Source: Cellulomonas xylanilytica
GTDB lineage: Bacteria > Actinomycetota > Actinomycetes > Actinomycetales > Cellulomonadaceae
Assembly: GCF_007989805.1 (NCBI RefSeq)
Contig: NZ_BJUB01000014.1
Location: 1-64,000 of the forward strand
Direction: 5' to 3'
DNA: 64,000 bases
Of this stretch, positions 27,381 to 35,391 are shown piece by piece. Position 1 is the first letter of the stretch; each line of letters starts with the position of its first letter. The notes under the pieces were generated by a model, which searched no databases, was not told where the DNA came from, and worked only from the letters and a program-made list of their open reading frames with translations. Both the position numbers and the translations under genes were made by a program.

Positions 27381-28034
27381 TCAGCTCGCCACGCGGTACC
27401 CGGCGCCGCGGACGGTCTCGACGGCCTCGCGGCCGAGCTTGCGCCGCAGGTAGCCGACGTAGACCTCGACGACGTTGACGTCCTCGCCCGTGCCGTCCCA
27501 CACGTGGTCGCGCAGCTCGACCTTGCCGACGACGCGGTCGGCGTGGTGCATCAGGTACTCCAGCAGGGCCAGCTCCCGGGTGGTCAGCGCGACCGCCTCC
27601 CCGGCCCGGGTCACCCGCCGCGTCGCGGGGTCGAGCACGAGGTCGCCCGCGGTCAGCACGGGCGGCCGCACCTGGCCCTGCCGGCGCAGGAGCGCACGCA
27701 GCCGCGAGACCAGCACGACGAACGCGAACGGCTTGGTGAGGTAGTCGTCGGCCCCGACGTCCAGCCCGTCGGCCACGTCGTACTCGCCGTCCTTGGCGCT
27801 GAGCATGAGGACGGGCGTCCACACGTCCCGGGCGCGCAGCTCGGTGACCACGTCGTACCCGTTGCGCCGCGGGAGCATGACGTCGAGCACGATGACGTCG
27901 TAGCCGTCCTGCGACGCCAGCTCGAGCCCGCGCTCGCCGTCGAACGCGACGTCCACGGCGAACCCCTCGGCAGTGAGCCCGCGGTGCAGGGCGCGCACGA
28001 GACCGCGCTCGTCGTCGACCACCAGGACCCGCAT
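27381..28034 (-). CDS. OmpR/PhoB family response regulator
   Basis: A 217-residue regulator. The receiver shows VVDDE, phospho-acceptor Asp in VIVLDVMLP, Ser in LMLSAKD and Lys in LTKPF. The C-terminal winged helix has LTTRELALLEYLMHHADRVV and VEVYVGYLRRKLG. It is co-transcribed with the histidine kinase after a one-base gap and is divergent from the LolA-like gene. A nine-base direct repeat of the kind bound by this family lies in the 83-base divergent gap. Confidence 0.95.
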   Translation of the reverse strand: MRVLVVDDERGLVRALHRGLTAEGFAVDVAFDGERGLELASQDGYDVIVLDVMLPRRNGYDVVTELRARDVWTPVLMLSAKDGEYDVADGLDVGADDYLTKPFAFVVLVSRLRALLRRQGQVRPPVLTAGDLVLDPATRRVTRAGEAVALTTRELALLEYLMHHADRVVGKVELRDHVWDGTGEDVNVVEVYVGYLRRKLGREAVETVRGAGYRVAS

Positions 28035-28074
28035 GACCTGAGCATCCCATCCGGACCGCACACCCACCCCGTGG

Positions 28075-28094
28075 TGCTCTCAGGATGCCCTCAG
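28075..28094. promoter_or_regulatory. direct-repeat site for the OmpR-type regulator
   Basis: TGCTCTCAG (28075-28083) and TGCCCTCAG (28086-28094) are nine-base direct repeats with an 11-base period, the geometry bound by tandem OmpR-family dimers. It lies 24 bases before the LolA-like start, between the divergent regulator and LolA-like genes. Confidence 0.55.
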
Positions 28095-28117
28095 CGGTCG
28101 TGTCGCACAGTGGAGCC

Positions 28118-29359
28118 ATGAACGAGTCCCGCCGCACCCTGAGCCCACGAGCCCGCTGGGCCGTCCCCGCCGTCGCCGCCGTCGCGGTGGGGCTGGCCTT
28201 CGTCGCTCCTCCTCTGTTCGCGTCGGCCGACGACGCGGGCCTGCCGACCGTCAGCCCGGAGGAGCTCGCCGCGCAGGTGGCGAGCGCCGAGCCGTCGCCG
28301 CTGTCCGGCACCGTCGTCTACACCGCGCGCCTCGGGCTGCCGGAGCTCCCGTTCGGGGACGTCGGTGGCGCCAACCCGGTCGCGCTGCTGGGTGGCAGCT
28401 CGACGATTCGCGTCTGGTCGGACGGCGAGGAGCGGTCCCGGGTCGCGCTGCTGGGCGCCACGTCGGAGTACTCGGTCGTGCAGGACGGGCCGGAGGCCTG
28501 GACGTACTCCAGCACCGACGACGCCGTCGTGCACTACAGCCTGGACCCGGCCGACGTGGCCCGGTTCGACGAGCTGAAGGCGCAGGCCGAGGCCGGCGAG
28601 CTCGCCGTGCAGGGCGACCTGCCGACGCCCGAGGAGGCGGGCCGCCAGGCGGTCGAGATGGCGAAGCTGACCTCGACGGTGACGCTGGACTCGCAGACGG
28701 AAGTGGCCGGCCGGGCCGCCTACCAGCTGGTGGTGACGCCCCGGAGCGACACGACGCTGGTCGGTCGCATCGTCGTGGCGGTGGACGCCGAGACCTCGAC
28801 CCCGCTGCGCGTGCAGGTGTGGAGCACGTCCGACACGGAGACTCCCGCGCTGGAGATCGGGTTCACCGACGTGTCGTTCGCGACGCCCGCCGACTCGGTC
28901 CTCGCGTTCTCCGCTCCGGCGGGGGCGTCCACGCGTGAGGTCGTGGTCCCGCTCCCCGACATGCCGGCGGAGGCAGCCACCGCGACCCCCGACAAGGAGC
29001 TGCCGGAGGGCGTGACGGTGACGGGGGCCGGCTGGGACACGATCGTGCAGGCCTCCGGGCTCGACGTCGCAGCCGTGGTCGCCGGCGACCCGTCGGCCGC
29101 GGCGAGCCTGCCCGGCGTCGACAAGACGTTCGGCTCGCAGGGTGCCGCGGACCTGTACTCGGAGTTCATGCCGGAGGAGGGGTCCGGCTCGCCGATGGGC
29201 GACCTCGACACCAGCGCGCTCTACGAGACGCTGACCACCGAGGTGCCCGAGGGGCGGCTGCTGTCCTCCGCCCTGCTGTCGGTGCTCGTCACCGACGACG
29301 GCCGCGTGCTGGTCGGCGCGGTGCCCGGCGCCACGCTCCAGGCCCTGGCGGCCCGGTGA
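28118..29359 (+). CDS. LolA/RseB-like exported protein
   Basis: A 413-residue protein with a signal peptide or anchor (RARWAVPAVAAVAVGLAFVAPPLFASA) and a long beta-rich region like LolA/RseB/DUF2092 proteins (YTARLGLPELPFGD, GPEAWTYSSTDDAVVHY, RAAYQLVVTPR, TPLRVQVWS). These folds hold lipid or act as stress sensors; in a monoderm the role is unclear. Its stop overlaps the GTG of the ABC ATPase (GTGA), so it is part of an exporter operon probably controlled by the divergent two-component system. Confidence 0.78.
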   Translation: MNESRRTLSPRARWAVPAVAAVAVGLAFVAPPLFASADDAGLPTVSPEELAAQVASAEPSPLSGTVVYTARLGLPELPFGDVGGANPVALLGGSSTIRVWSDGEERSRVALLGATSEYSVVQDGPEAWTYSSTDDAVVHYSLDPADVARFDELKAQAEAGELAVQGDLPTPEEAGRQAVEMAKLTSTVTLDSQTEVAGRAAYQLVVTPRSDTTLVGRIVVAVDAETSTPLRVQVWSTSDTETPALEIGFTDVSFATPADSVLAFSAPAGASTREVVVPLPDMPAEAATATPDKELPEGVTVTGAGWDTIVQASGLDVAAVVAGDPSAAASLPGVDKTFGSQGAADLYSEFMPEEGSGSPMGDLDTSALYETLTTEVPEGRLLSSALLSVLVTDDGRVLVGAVPGATLQALAAR

Positions 29360-30342
29360 CCGATCCGACGACGGGAGCCGCACCCTCGGGTGCGGCTCCC
29401 GTCGCGCCGCTCGCCATCGCGACCGACGGCCTCACCAAGCGGTTCCGCTCGGGACAGGTGGCCGTCGCCGGGATCGACCTCCGCGTCCCGCGCGGAGCCG
29501 TCTACGGGTTCATCGGCCCCAACGGCTCGGGCAAGACGACGACGATCCGCATGCTGCTGGGGCTCGTGCGGCCGACCAGCGGACGCGCGTTCCTGCTCGG
29601 CGGCGAGATGCCGGGCGCGGGCGCGGACGTGCTGCCGCGGGTGGGTGCGCTCGTCGAGGGACCGGCGTTCCACCCGTACCTGACCGGGTCGGCCAACCTC
29701 GCGCGGCTCGACGCGAGCGACGCGACGGCGGACCCGCGCACCGCTCGGCAGCGGGCCGACGAGGCGCTCGACCGCGTCGGGCTGGGCGCCGCGGCCGGCA
29801 AGCCGTACCGGCAGTACTCGCTCGGCATGAAGCAGCGGCTCGGGCTGGCTGCCGCGCTGCTGCGCCCTCGCGAGCTGCTCGTGCTGGACGAGCCGACCAA
29901 CGGTCTGGACCCGCAGGGCACGCGCGAGGTCCGCAACCTGGTGCGCGAGCTCGCCGAGAACGGCACCACCGTGCTGGTCTCCTCGCACCTGCTGGCCGAG
30001 ATCGAGCAGGTGTGCAGCCACATCGGGATCATGAGCGGCGGGCACCTGCTGCTGCAGGGCGACCGCGCCGAGCTCACCGCGCAGGGCCTGCCCCGGCTGT
30101 CCGTGCTCACGTCGGCGGACCACGTCGGCGCCGCGACCGAGGTGCTGACCGGTCTCGGCCTCACCGACGTGCAGACCGAGGGCGCGACGGTGTCCGCCCT
30201 GCTGGGCGCCGTGCCGCCCGAGAAGGTGTCGGCGGCGCTCGTCCACGCGGGCGTCGACCTGCTGGGCCTCGAGGTGCGCCGGCCGAACCTGGAGCAGATC
30301 TTCGTCGAGCTGACCGGGGAGGGCTTCGATGTCGCTCGTTGA
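29356..30342 (+). CDS. ABC transporter ATP-binding protein
   Basis: A 328-residue ATPase of the drug/antibiotic-exporter (CcmA-like) class. Walker A GPNGSGKT at 54-61, signature YSLGMKQRLGLA, Walker B LLVLDEPTNGLDP and switch His in VSSHLLAEIEQV are all present. The C-terminal 80 residues form the extra domain common in this class. Overlaps the LolA-like gene by four bases and the permease by 14, so the three are translated together. Confidence 0.94.
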   Translation: MTDPTTGAAPSGAAPVAPLAIATDGLTKRFRSGQVAVAGIDLRVPRGAVYGFIGPNGSGKTTTIRMLLGLVRPTSGRAFLLGGEMPGAGADVLPRVGALVEGPAFHPYLTGSANLARLDASDATADPRTARQRADEALDRVGLGAAAGKPYRQYSLGMKQRLGLAAALLRPRELLVLDEPTNGLDPQGTREVRNLVRELAENGTTVLVSSHLLAEIEQVCSHIGIMSGGHLLLQGDRAELTAQGLPRLSVLTSADHVGAATEVLTGLGLTDVQTEGATVSALLGAVPPEKVSAALVHAGVDLLGLEVRRPNLEQIFVELTGEGFDVAR

Positions 30343-31192
30343 GACCGCCCCACCGACGGTCAGGCCGCTGCGGGGATCGCTGCTGCGGCTCGTCCGCTCC
30401 GAGCTGCGCCTCGTCCTGGGCCGGCGCCGCAACCTCGTCCTGCTGCTCGGGCTCGCGCTGGTCCCCCTGCTGCTGGGGACCGTGCTGTTCCTGTCCCAGG
30501 ACACCGCGCTCGACGGCCAGGGACCGGGGTTCGTGGGGCGGGTGACGGGCAACGGGCTGTTCCTCGTCGTGGCGTCCCTCTTCCTGTGCCTGCCGTTCCT
30601 GCTCCCGCTGACCATCGGGATCGCGTCCGGCGACGCGGTGGCGGGCGAGGCGGCCGCCGGGACCCTGCGCTACCTGCTGACCGTGCCGGTCGCGCGCGGG
30701 CGGCTGCTCGCGGTCAAGGCCGTCGGGGCGTTGACCTTCGCCGCCGCCGCGGTGGCCGCGATCGCGGTGGTCGGGATCGTCGCGGGTGCCGCGTTCTTCG
30801 GGCTGCGCGGGATCACCCTGCTGTCCGGCACCACCGTGTCGTTGGGCGACGGCATCCTGCGGATCGCCGCGGTCGTCGTCTACGTCGGGCTGTCCATGAC
30901 CGGGCTGGTCGCGGTCGGGCTGTTCTTCTCGACGCTGACCGAGGTGCCCGTCGGCGCGATGGCCGCCACGGTGGTCACCGCGATCGTCTGCGGCGTCCTC
31001 GACCAGCTCCCGCAGCTGGCCACGATCGCGCCCGCGCTGCTGACCCACCACTGGCTCGACTTCGCGGAGTTCCTCCGGCTCGAACCGGACTGGGGCGTGC
31101 TCGGCCAGGGACTGGCGCTGCAGGCGGCCTGGGTGGCGATCTTCGGCGCCCTGGCGTGGAGCCGCTTCACGACGGCCGACGTGTCGAGCTGA
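30329..31192 (+). CDS. ABC-2 type transporter permease
   Basis: A 287-residue membrane protein with about six hydrophobic segments. It has a cytoplasmic start ending in RSELRLVLGRRRNLVLLLG and the characteristic GDAVAGEAAAGTLRYLLTVPVARGRLL loop of ABC-2 permeases. It pairs with the ATPase upstream to form an exporter of unknown substrate. The ATG overlaps the ATPase gene by 14 bases. A 20-base-stem terminator follows the stop. Confidence 0.9.
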   Translation: MSLVETAPPTVRPLRGSLLRLVRSELRLVLGRRRNLVLLLGLALVPLLLGTVLFLSQDTALDGQGPGFVGRVTGNGLFLVVASLFLCLPFLLPLTIGIASGDAVAGEAAAGTLRYLLTVPVARGRLLAVKAVGALTFAAAAVAAIAVVGIVAGAAFFGLRGITLLSGTTVSLGDGILRIAAVVVYVGLSMTGLVAVGLFFSTLTEVPVGAMAATVVTAIVCGVLDQLPQLATIAPALLTHHWLDFAEFLRLEPDWGVLGQGLALQAAWVAIFGALAWSRFTTADVSS

Positions 31193-31204
31193 CGTCACCG
31201 GGCA

Positions 31205-31260
31205 CGAACCGGCCCTGAGTGCCGCCGCGACGTCTGGTCACGGCACTCAGGGCCGGTTCG
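31205..31260 (+). terminator. 20-base-stem terminator of the ABC exporter operon
   Basis: Positions 31205-31224 pair perfectly with 31241-31260 across a 16-base loop, 12 bases after the permease stop. No U-tract follows. It is one of the strongest hairpins in the window. Confidence 0.75.
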
Positions 31261-31276
31261 CCGTCCCCGCGGCGTC

Positions 31277-31287
31277 CGCTCAGGGCA
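31277..31287. promoter_or_regulatory. possible ClgR box
   Basis: CGCTCAGGGCA matches the CGCYNANRGCG core reported for ClgR at all but the last base. It lies upstream of the ClgR-like gene, near TAGCGT (31324-31329), a likely -10. Weak evidence. Confidence 0.25.
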
Positions 31288-31362
31288 GAAGCGTCGGCAC
31301 GACTGTCGGCGCGCGGTGCGGGCTAGCGTGGCGTGAGCACCACGTCGACCCCGGAGGACGCG

Positions 31363-31761
31363 ATGACGCCGCACCTGACGCCCCTCGAGCACCGCACCGA
31401 GCCGCTGCTCCGGCGGCTCGTGGGGTCGATCCTGCGCGAGCAGCGCGAACGTCAGCGGCGCACCCTGCGCGACGTCGCCGAGGACGCACGGGTGTCCGTC
31501 GCCTACCTCTCCGAGGTCGAGCGGGGTCGCAAGGAGCCGTCGTCGGAGGTGCTTGCCGCGGTCTGCCGGGCGCTCGGGCTGCGGCTCGTCGACCTCGTCG
31601 GCACCGCGCACGCGCAGCTCGCGCTCGCCGAGGGCCGCCTCGTCGTCGACCTCACGGCGCCCGACCGCCACGAGCTTGCAACCGTCACCACCCTCACGGC
31701 GCACGCGGACGCGCCGGCACCGGCCGGAGAGGTCGGGACGGCGGTCCTGCTGGCCGCCTGA
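31363..31761 (+). CDS. ClgR-like XRE family regulator
   Basis: A 132-residue Cro/C1-type helix-turn-helix protein. The DNA-binding part (about 15-75) reads RQRRTLRDVAEDARVSVAYLSEVERGRKEPSSEVLAAVCRAL in segments, very like ClgR, the activator of clp protease genes in actinobacteria. I chose the ATG at 31363 because GGAGG lies five bases upstream; a GTG at 31333 would add ten residues. The C-terminal half is variable. It is convergent with two clpP genes 37 bases away, which supports a Clp-related role. Confidence 0.8.
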   Translation: MTPHLTPLEHRTEPLLRRLVGSILREQRERQRRTLRDVAEDARVSVAYLSEVERGRKEPSSEVLAAVCRALGLRLVDLVGTAHAQLALAEGRLVVDLTAPDRHELATVTTLTAHADAPAPAGEVGTAVLLAA

Positions 31762-31798
31762 CACCTCGGCCGATCGGGCTACCTGCGGCAACGGCTCC

Positions 31799-32422
31799 TC
31801 ACCCGCCGCTGCGCGCCAGCTCCGGCACCTCTTTCAGCGTCGTGACGACCCGGTCTGCCAGCCCGTAGTCGACCGCCTGCTGGGCGGTGAGGATGAGGTC
31901 GCGCTCGGTGTCGGTGCGCAGCCTGGCCAGCGGCTGACCGGTGTGGCGGTGCAGGATCTCGTCGACCTGCTCCCGGACGCGGGCGATCTCGCGGGCCTGG
32001 ATCTCCAGGTCCGCCGCGGTGCCCTCTCCCCCGCCCGACGGCTGGTGCAGCAGGACGCGCGCGTGCTCCAGGACGTGCCGGTTGCCGGGCGTGCCCGCCG
32101 CGAGCAGCACCGCCGCAGCCGACGCCGCCTGGCCGAGGCAGAAGGTGGCGACCGTCGGCTTGATGTACTGGATGGTGTCGTACACGGCCAGGAGCGCGGT
32201 GATCGAGCCGCCCGGCGAGTTGATGTACAGGTGGATGGGTGAGTCCTGGCTCTCGGACTGCAGGTGCAGCAGCTGCGCAATGACCACGTTGGCGACGCCG
32301 TCGTCGATCTCGGTGCCGAGGAAGACGATCCGGTCGCTGAGCAGCCGCGAGTAGACGTCGGACGCACGCTCGCCCGTCGGCCGCTGCTCGATGACGACCG
32401 GGATCGTGTACTGGCCCGCCAT
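31799..32422 (-). CDS. clpP: ATP-dependent Clp protease proteolytic subunit (second copy)
   Basis: A 207-residue ClpP. The catalytic triad is intact: Ser101 in GQAASAAA, His126 in LLHQPSG and Asp175 in TERDLIL. The handle-loop [10 protein letters not shown] is present. It assembles into a barrel that degrades proteins fed by ClpX or ClpC. Its ATG overlaps the stop of the other clpP (TGATG), and actinobacteria usually need two different ClpP rings together. No clpX or tig is adjacent, so this may be an accessory pair like clpP3P4 in Streptomyces. Confidence 0.95.
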   Translation of the reverse strand: MAGQYTIPVVIEQRPTGERASDVYSRLLSDRIVFLGTEIDDGVANVVIAQLLHLQSESQDSPIHLYINSPGGSITALLAVYDTIQYIKPTVATFCLGQAASAAAVLLAAGTPGNRHVLEHARVLLHQPSGGGEGTAADLEIQAREIARVREQVDEILHRHTGQPLARLRTDTERDLILTAQQAVDYGLADRVVTTLKEVPELARSGG

Positions 32423-33030
32423 CAGAGGCCCGCCCGTCGCAGCGACGCGTCGGGACGCACGTCGTCGAGGTGCTCGACCACCCGGTCGATGAACCCGTAC
32501 GCGAGGGCCTCCTCGGCGGTGAACCAGGCGTCGCGGTCGGCGTCCCGCTCGATCGTCTCGACGCTCTGCCCGGTGTGCTCGGCCGTGAGCGACTGCATGG
32601 TGCGCTTCACGTGCGCCATGTTCTGCGCCTGGATGGCGATGTCGATCGCGGTGCCGCCGATCCCACCGGACGGCTGGTGCATGAGCACGCGTGAGTGCCG
32701 CAGCGCGAACCGCTTGCCGGGGGTGCCCGCGCTGAGCAGGAACTGCGCGGCGCTCGCCGCGAGACCCATCGCGAGGGTCGAGACGTCGTTCGGGATGAGC
32801 CGCATCGTGTCGTACATGGCGAGCGCTGCGCTGACCGAGCCGCCCGGCGAGTTGATGTACAGCGCGATGTCGCGACGGGGGTCCTCCGCCGACAGCAGGA
32901 GCAGCTGCGCGCAGACGCGGTTGGCGATGGTGTCGTCGACCTCCTGGCCCAGCACGACGATGCGCTGGTGCAGGAGGCGGGTGGACAGGTCGTCGTCGAA
33001 CGGGCGGACGGTCGGTGGTGCGGTGGCCAT
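32422..33030 (-). CDS. clpP: ATP-dependent Clp protease proteolytic subunit (first copy)
   Basis: A 202-residue ClpP with triad Ser93 (GLAASAAQ), His118 (LMHQPSG) and Asp167 (ADRDAWF). It shares the [21 protein letters not shown] block. GGAGG stands six bases before the ATG. It is the first gene of a two-gene clpP operon, and the two subunits differ enough to form a mixed tetradecamer. The 136-base upstream region has a 13-base inverted repeat. The closest regulator is the ClgR-like protein at the far end of the pair. Confidence 0.95.
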   Translation of the reverse strand: MATAPPTVRPFDDDLSTRLLHQRIVVLGQEVDDTIANRVCAQLLLLSAEDPRRDIALYINSPGGSVSAALAMYDTMRLIPNDVSTLAMGLAASAAQFLLSAGTPGKRFALRHSRVLMHQPSGGIGGTAIDIAIQAQNMAHVKRTMQSLTAEHTGQSVETIERDADRDAWFTAEEALAYGFIDRVVEHLDDVRPDASLRRAGL

Positions 33031-33092
33031 GGGTTCCTCCGGGGTCGCTGGTTCCTCGACCGTCACACAGCCTGCCCGCCCGGGGACCCCCG

Positions 33093-33124
33093 GTCTGCCG
33101 TCGGCGGATCTGCCGAGGGCAGAC
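33093..33124. promoter_or_regulatory. inverted repeat upstream of the clpP pair
   Basis: GTCTGCCGTCGGC (33093-33105) and 33112-33124 are 13-base inverted arms with one mismatch and a six-base centre. It lies in the divergent region, 62 bases from the clpP start. It could be an operator or a 5'-leader hairpin. Confidence 0.4.
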
Positions 33125-33130
33125 GTCTAC

Positions 33131-33175
33131 TTGCCAGTCTGGAAAGTTCGGTCCATACTTTCCGACATGGAAAGT
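33131..33175 (+). promoter_or_regulatory. promoter and three-site operator of the membrane protein/regulator pair
   Basis: TTGCCA (33131-33136) and TACTTT (33156-33161) are likely -35 and -10 with a long 19-base spacer; the ATG at 33167 follows after five bases, so the mRNA may be leaderless. GGAAAGT occurs at 33141-33147, inverted at 33157-33163, and again at 33169-33175, covering the -10 and the start codon. This fits autoregulation by the winged-helix protein encoded downstream. Confidence 0.6.
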
Positions 33176-33721
33176 AACCGAGGTGCTGAGGACCCGCTCG
33201 CCGCGCTGGCCGCGGCGGACGACGCGCGCCAGCGACTGACGACGGGCCTGCGCCTGCCCGTGGGCTTCTACCCCGCGCTCGCCGGCGGGGTCGCGGTCCA
33301 GGTGGGCGCCGCGGCGTACGGGATCGCCGCGCAGACGGTGACCGGGGTGGCCGTCGCGCTCGCCGGGGCCGCGGTCTTCCTGGGTGTGGCCGCCTTCCTG
33401 CTGCACCGCTTCAGCCGGACCAACGGCGTCCGGGTGGACGGCCTCGCCAGCCAGGTCGTGCTCGTGGCCGGGGCGAGGGCCTCGCTGGCGTACCTCGGCG
33501 CGCTCGCGGTCGGGATCGTGGCGGCCTTCCAGTCCGTGTGGTGGCTCGTCGCCGTGGCGTCCGTCGCCGCGGGCATCGGCTGCGCGCTCGGCGCCCGCCA
33601 CTGGTGGCGGGCCTACCGGCACGACCCCGCCGCCCACGAGGGCGGCGCCTCCCCGCGGACCCTCGGGCTGCTCGCCGTGGCGGCGTGCCTGGGGTGCGCC
33701 GTGCTGCTGGTCCTCGGCTGA
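33167..33721 (+). CDS. membrane protein co-transcribed with a winged-helix regulator
   Basis: A 184-residue protein with a soluble N-terminal stretch ([16 protein letters not shown]), then four to five hydrophobic segments from residue 30 to the end. No transporter motif is visible. Its stop shares a base with the ATG of the regulator (TGATG), so the two are coupled. Such small membrane protein plus HTH pairs are common in actinobacteria, with unknown function. Confidence 0.75.
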   Translation: MESNRGAEDPLAALAAADDARQRLTTGLRLPVGFYPALAGGVAVQVGAAAYGIAAQTVTGVAVALAGAAVFLGVAAFLLHRFSRTNGVRVDGLASQVVLVAGARASLAYLGALAVGIVAAFQSVWWLVAVASVAAGIGCALGARHWWRAYRHDPAAHEGGASPRTLGLLAVAACLGCAVLLVLG

Positions 33722-34008
33722 TGGCGGGCCTCGACCCGCTGATCCACGCTCCCGCACGGCTGCAGCTGGTCACGGCCCTGTCCGCGGTGTCGGAGGCGGA
33801 GTTCGCGACTCTGCGCAGCGCGTTGGAGGTCAGCGACTCGGTGCTCTCCAAGCACGTGTCGGCCCTGGTCGAGGCCGGCTACGTGCGCAGCCGCAAGAGC
33901 GTGCACGCCGGACGCCGGACCACGTGGGTCAGCCTGACGCCGGCCGGTCGGCGGGCGCTGCACGACCACGTCGCCGCGCTGCGCCGGCTGATCGACGCGG
34001 TGCAGTGA
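33721..34008 (+). CDS. winged-helix transcriptional regulator
   Basis: A 95-residue MarR/ArsR-like winged helix of the small HTH_34 type: [22 protein letters not shown], the recognition helix [22 protein letters not shown] and the wing [16 protein letters not shown]. It is short and has no ligand domain. It probably binds the GGAAAGT repeats over its own promoter. It is coupled to the membrane protein gene by a one-base overlap. Confidence 0.85.
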   Translation: MAGLDPLIHAPARLQLVTALSAVSEAEFATLRSALEVSDSVLSKHVSALVEAGYVRSRKSVHAGRRTTWVSLTPAGRRALHDHVAALRRLIDAVQ

Positions 34009-34018
34009 TCACCCGTCC

Positions 34019-34024
34019 TACTCT
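34019..34024 (+). promoter_or_regulatory. -10 element of the pentapeptide gene
   Basis: TACTCT ends seven bases before the GTG start at 34032, the spacing of a leaderless promoter. No clear -35 is seen. Confidence 0.35.
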
Positions 34025-34031
34025 CGACCTC

Positions 34032-34814
34032 GTGACCGACCACGCCCCGATCCCGCTGCGAGACCTGCGGTCGGACTGCGCGCGCTGCTCGGGGCTGTGC
34101 TGCGTCGCGCACACGTTCCAGCGCTCGTCGGACTTCGCCTACGACAAGCCGGCCGGGACGCCGTGCCGCAACCTCCAGGCCGACTTCCGGTGCGGCATCC
34201 ACGCCGACCTGCGCACCAGCGGGTTCACAGGGTGCACGGTCTACGAGTGCTTCGGGGCCGGCCAGTTCGTGACCCAGCAGCTCTTCGGCGGCCGCACGTG
34301 GCGCGACGACCCCACGATCGCCGCCGACATGTTCGCGGCGTTCGGCACGATGCGCGGGCTGCACGAGCTGCTCTGGTACCTCACGGAGTCGCTCGCGATC
34401 CGCGCCGCGGCACCGCTGCACGCCGAGCTCGCCCGGTTGCGCGCCGAGGTGGCCGGGGACCCGGGACCGGACGCCCAGGCGCGGGTGGGCGAGCTGCTCG
34501 GGCGGGTCAGCGCGCTGGCGCGGGACGGGCTGGGCGGCCGGAGATCCCGGGGCGCCGACCTGACCGGAGCCGGCCTGCGCCGAGCGGACCTGCGCGGGGC
34601 GGACCTGCGCGGCGCGCTGCTGATCGGCGCGGACCTGCGCGGCGCCGACCTGCGCCGGGCAGACCTGCTCGGCGCGGACCTGCGCGGTGCCCGGCTGGAC
34701 GGTGCGGACCTGACGGACGCGCTCTTCCTGACACCGCCCCAGGTGGCGTCCGCGCGGGGCGACAGCCTGACCCGCCTGCCCGCCGCCCTGGTCCCGCCCC
34801 GTCACTGGAACTAG
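34032..34814 (+). CDS. Cys-rich domain plus pentapeptide-repeat protein
   Basis: A 260-residue protein of two parts. The N-terminal 120 residues have a cluster of Cys ([10 protein letters not shown], then [14 protein letters not shown] and [11 protein letters not shown]), resembling the metal-binding YkgJ-type pattern. Residues from about 175 to 230 are pentapeptide repeats of the A(D/N)LRG type ([19 protein letters not shown]), which form a right-handed square helix. The role is unknown; the repeat is a protein-interaction or DNA-mimic scaffold in other families. It has no signal peptide. Confidence 0.82.
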   Translation: MTDHAPIPLRDLRSDCARCSGLCCVAHTFQRSSDFAYDKPAGTPCRNLQADFRCGIHADLRTSGFTGCTVYECFGAGQFVTQQLFGGRTWRDDPTIAADMFAAFGTMRGLHELLWYLTESLAIRAAAPLHAELARLRAEVAGDPGPDAQARVGELLGRVSALARDGLGGRRSRGADLTGAGLRRADLRGADLRGALLIGADLRGADLRRADLLGADLRGARLDGADLTDALFLTPPQVASARGDSLTRLPAALVPPRHWN

Positions 34815-34911
34815 TGCCGGCACCCGTGTCGAGAACCGCGATCGGGCTCCGACCACTGCACGAACGACGCGGCAGCACCGGGCTCCGCGTCACGACACCG
34901 GAGGCACCGAG

Positions 34912-35391
34912 ATGCAGACCATCAGCCCGTTCCTGTGGTTCGACGACCAGGCCGAGCAGGCCGCGCAGCGGTACGTCGAGATCTTCCCCAACTCGCACGT
35001 CGTGTCGGTCGCCCGCTACGGCGAGGGCGCTCCCCAGCCGGCCGGGACCGCTCTGACGGTGAGCTTCGTGCTCGACGGCGTCGAGGTCCAGGCCCTCAAC
35101 GGCGGGCCGGCGTTCCCGTTCACCGAGGCGTTCTCGTTCCAGGTCTCCGTCCCCGACCAGGCCGAGTGCGACCGCGTGTGGGACGCCCTGATCGCCGACG
35201 GCGGCGAGCCCGGCCGGTGCGGCTGGCTCAAGGACCGCTGGGGCCTGTCGTGGCAGGTCGTCCCGACGGCCCTGCCGGCCCTGCTGTCCGACCCGGACCC
35301 CGCCCGCGCGGGCCGGGCCATGAACGCGATGCTGACGATGGACAAGATCGACGTGGCCGCACTGCACGCCGCGGCCGACGCGCCGGCCTAG
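34912..35391 (+). CDS. VOC family protein (PhnB/3-dmu-9_3-mt type)
   Basis: A 159-residue protein with the signature of the PhnB-like branch of the VOC superfamily: the start ISPFLWFDDQAEQAAQRYVEIF, FVLDGVEVQALNGG, FTEAFSFQV and the closing DRWGLSWQVVP. Despite the old methyltransferase name, members are glyoxalase-fold proteins of mostly unknown activity. It ends overlapping the stop of the convergent LLM gene by four bases. Confidence 0.9.
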   Translation: MQTISPFLWFDDQAEQAAQRYVEIFPNSHVVSVARYGEGAPQPAGTALTVSFVLDGVEVQALNGGPAFPFTEAFSFQVSVPDQAECDRVWDALIADGGEPGRCGWLKDRWGLSWQVVPTALPALLSDPDPARAGRAMNAMLTMDKIDVAALHAAADAPA

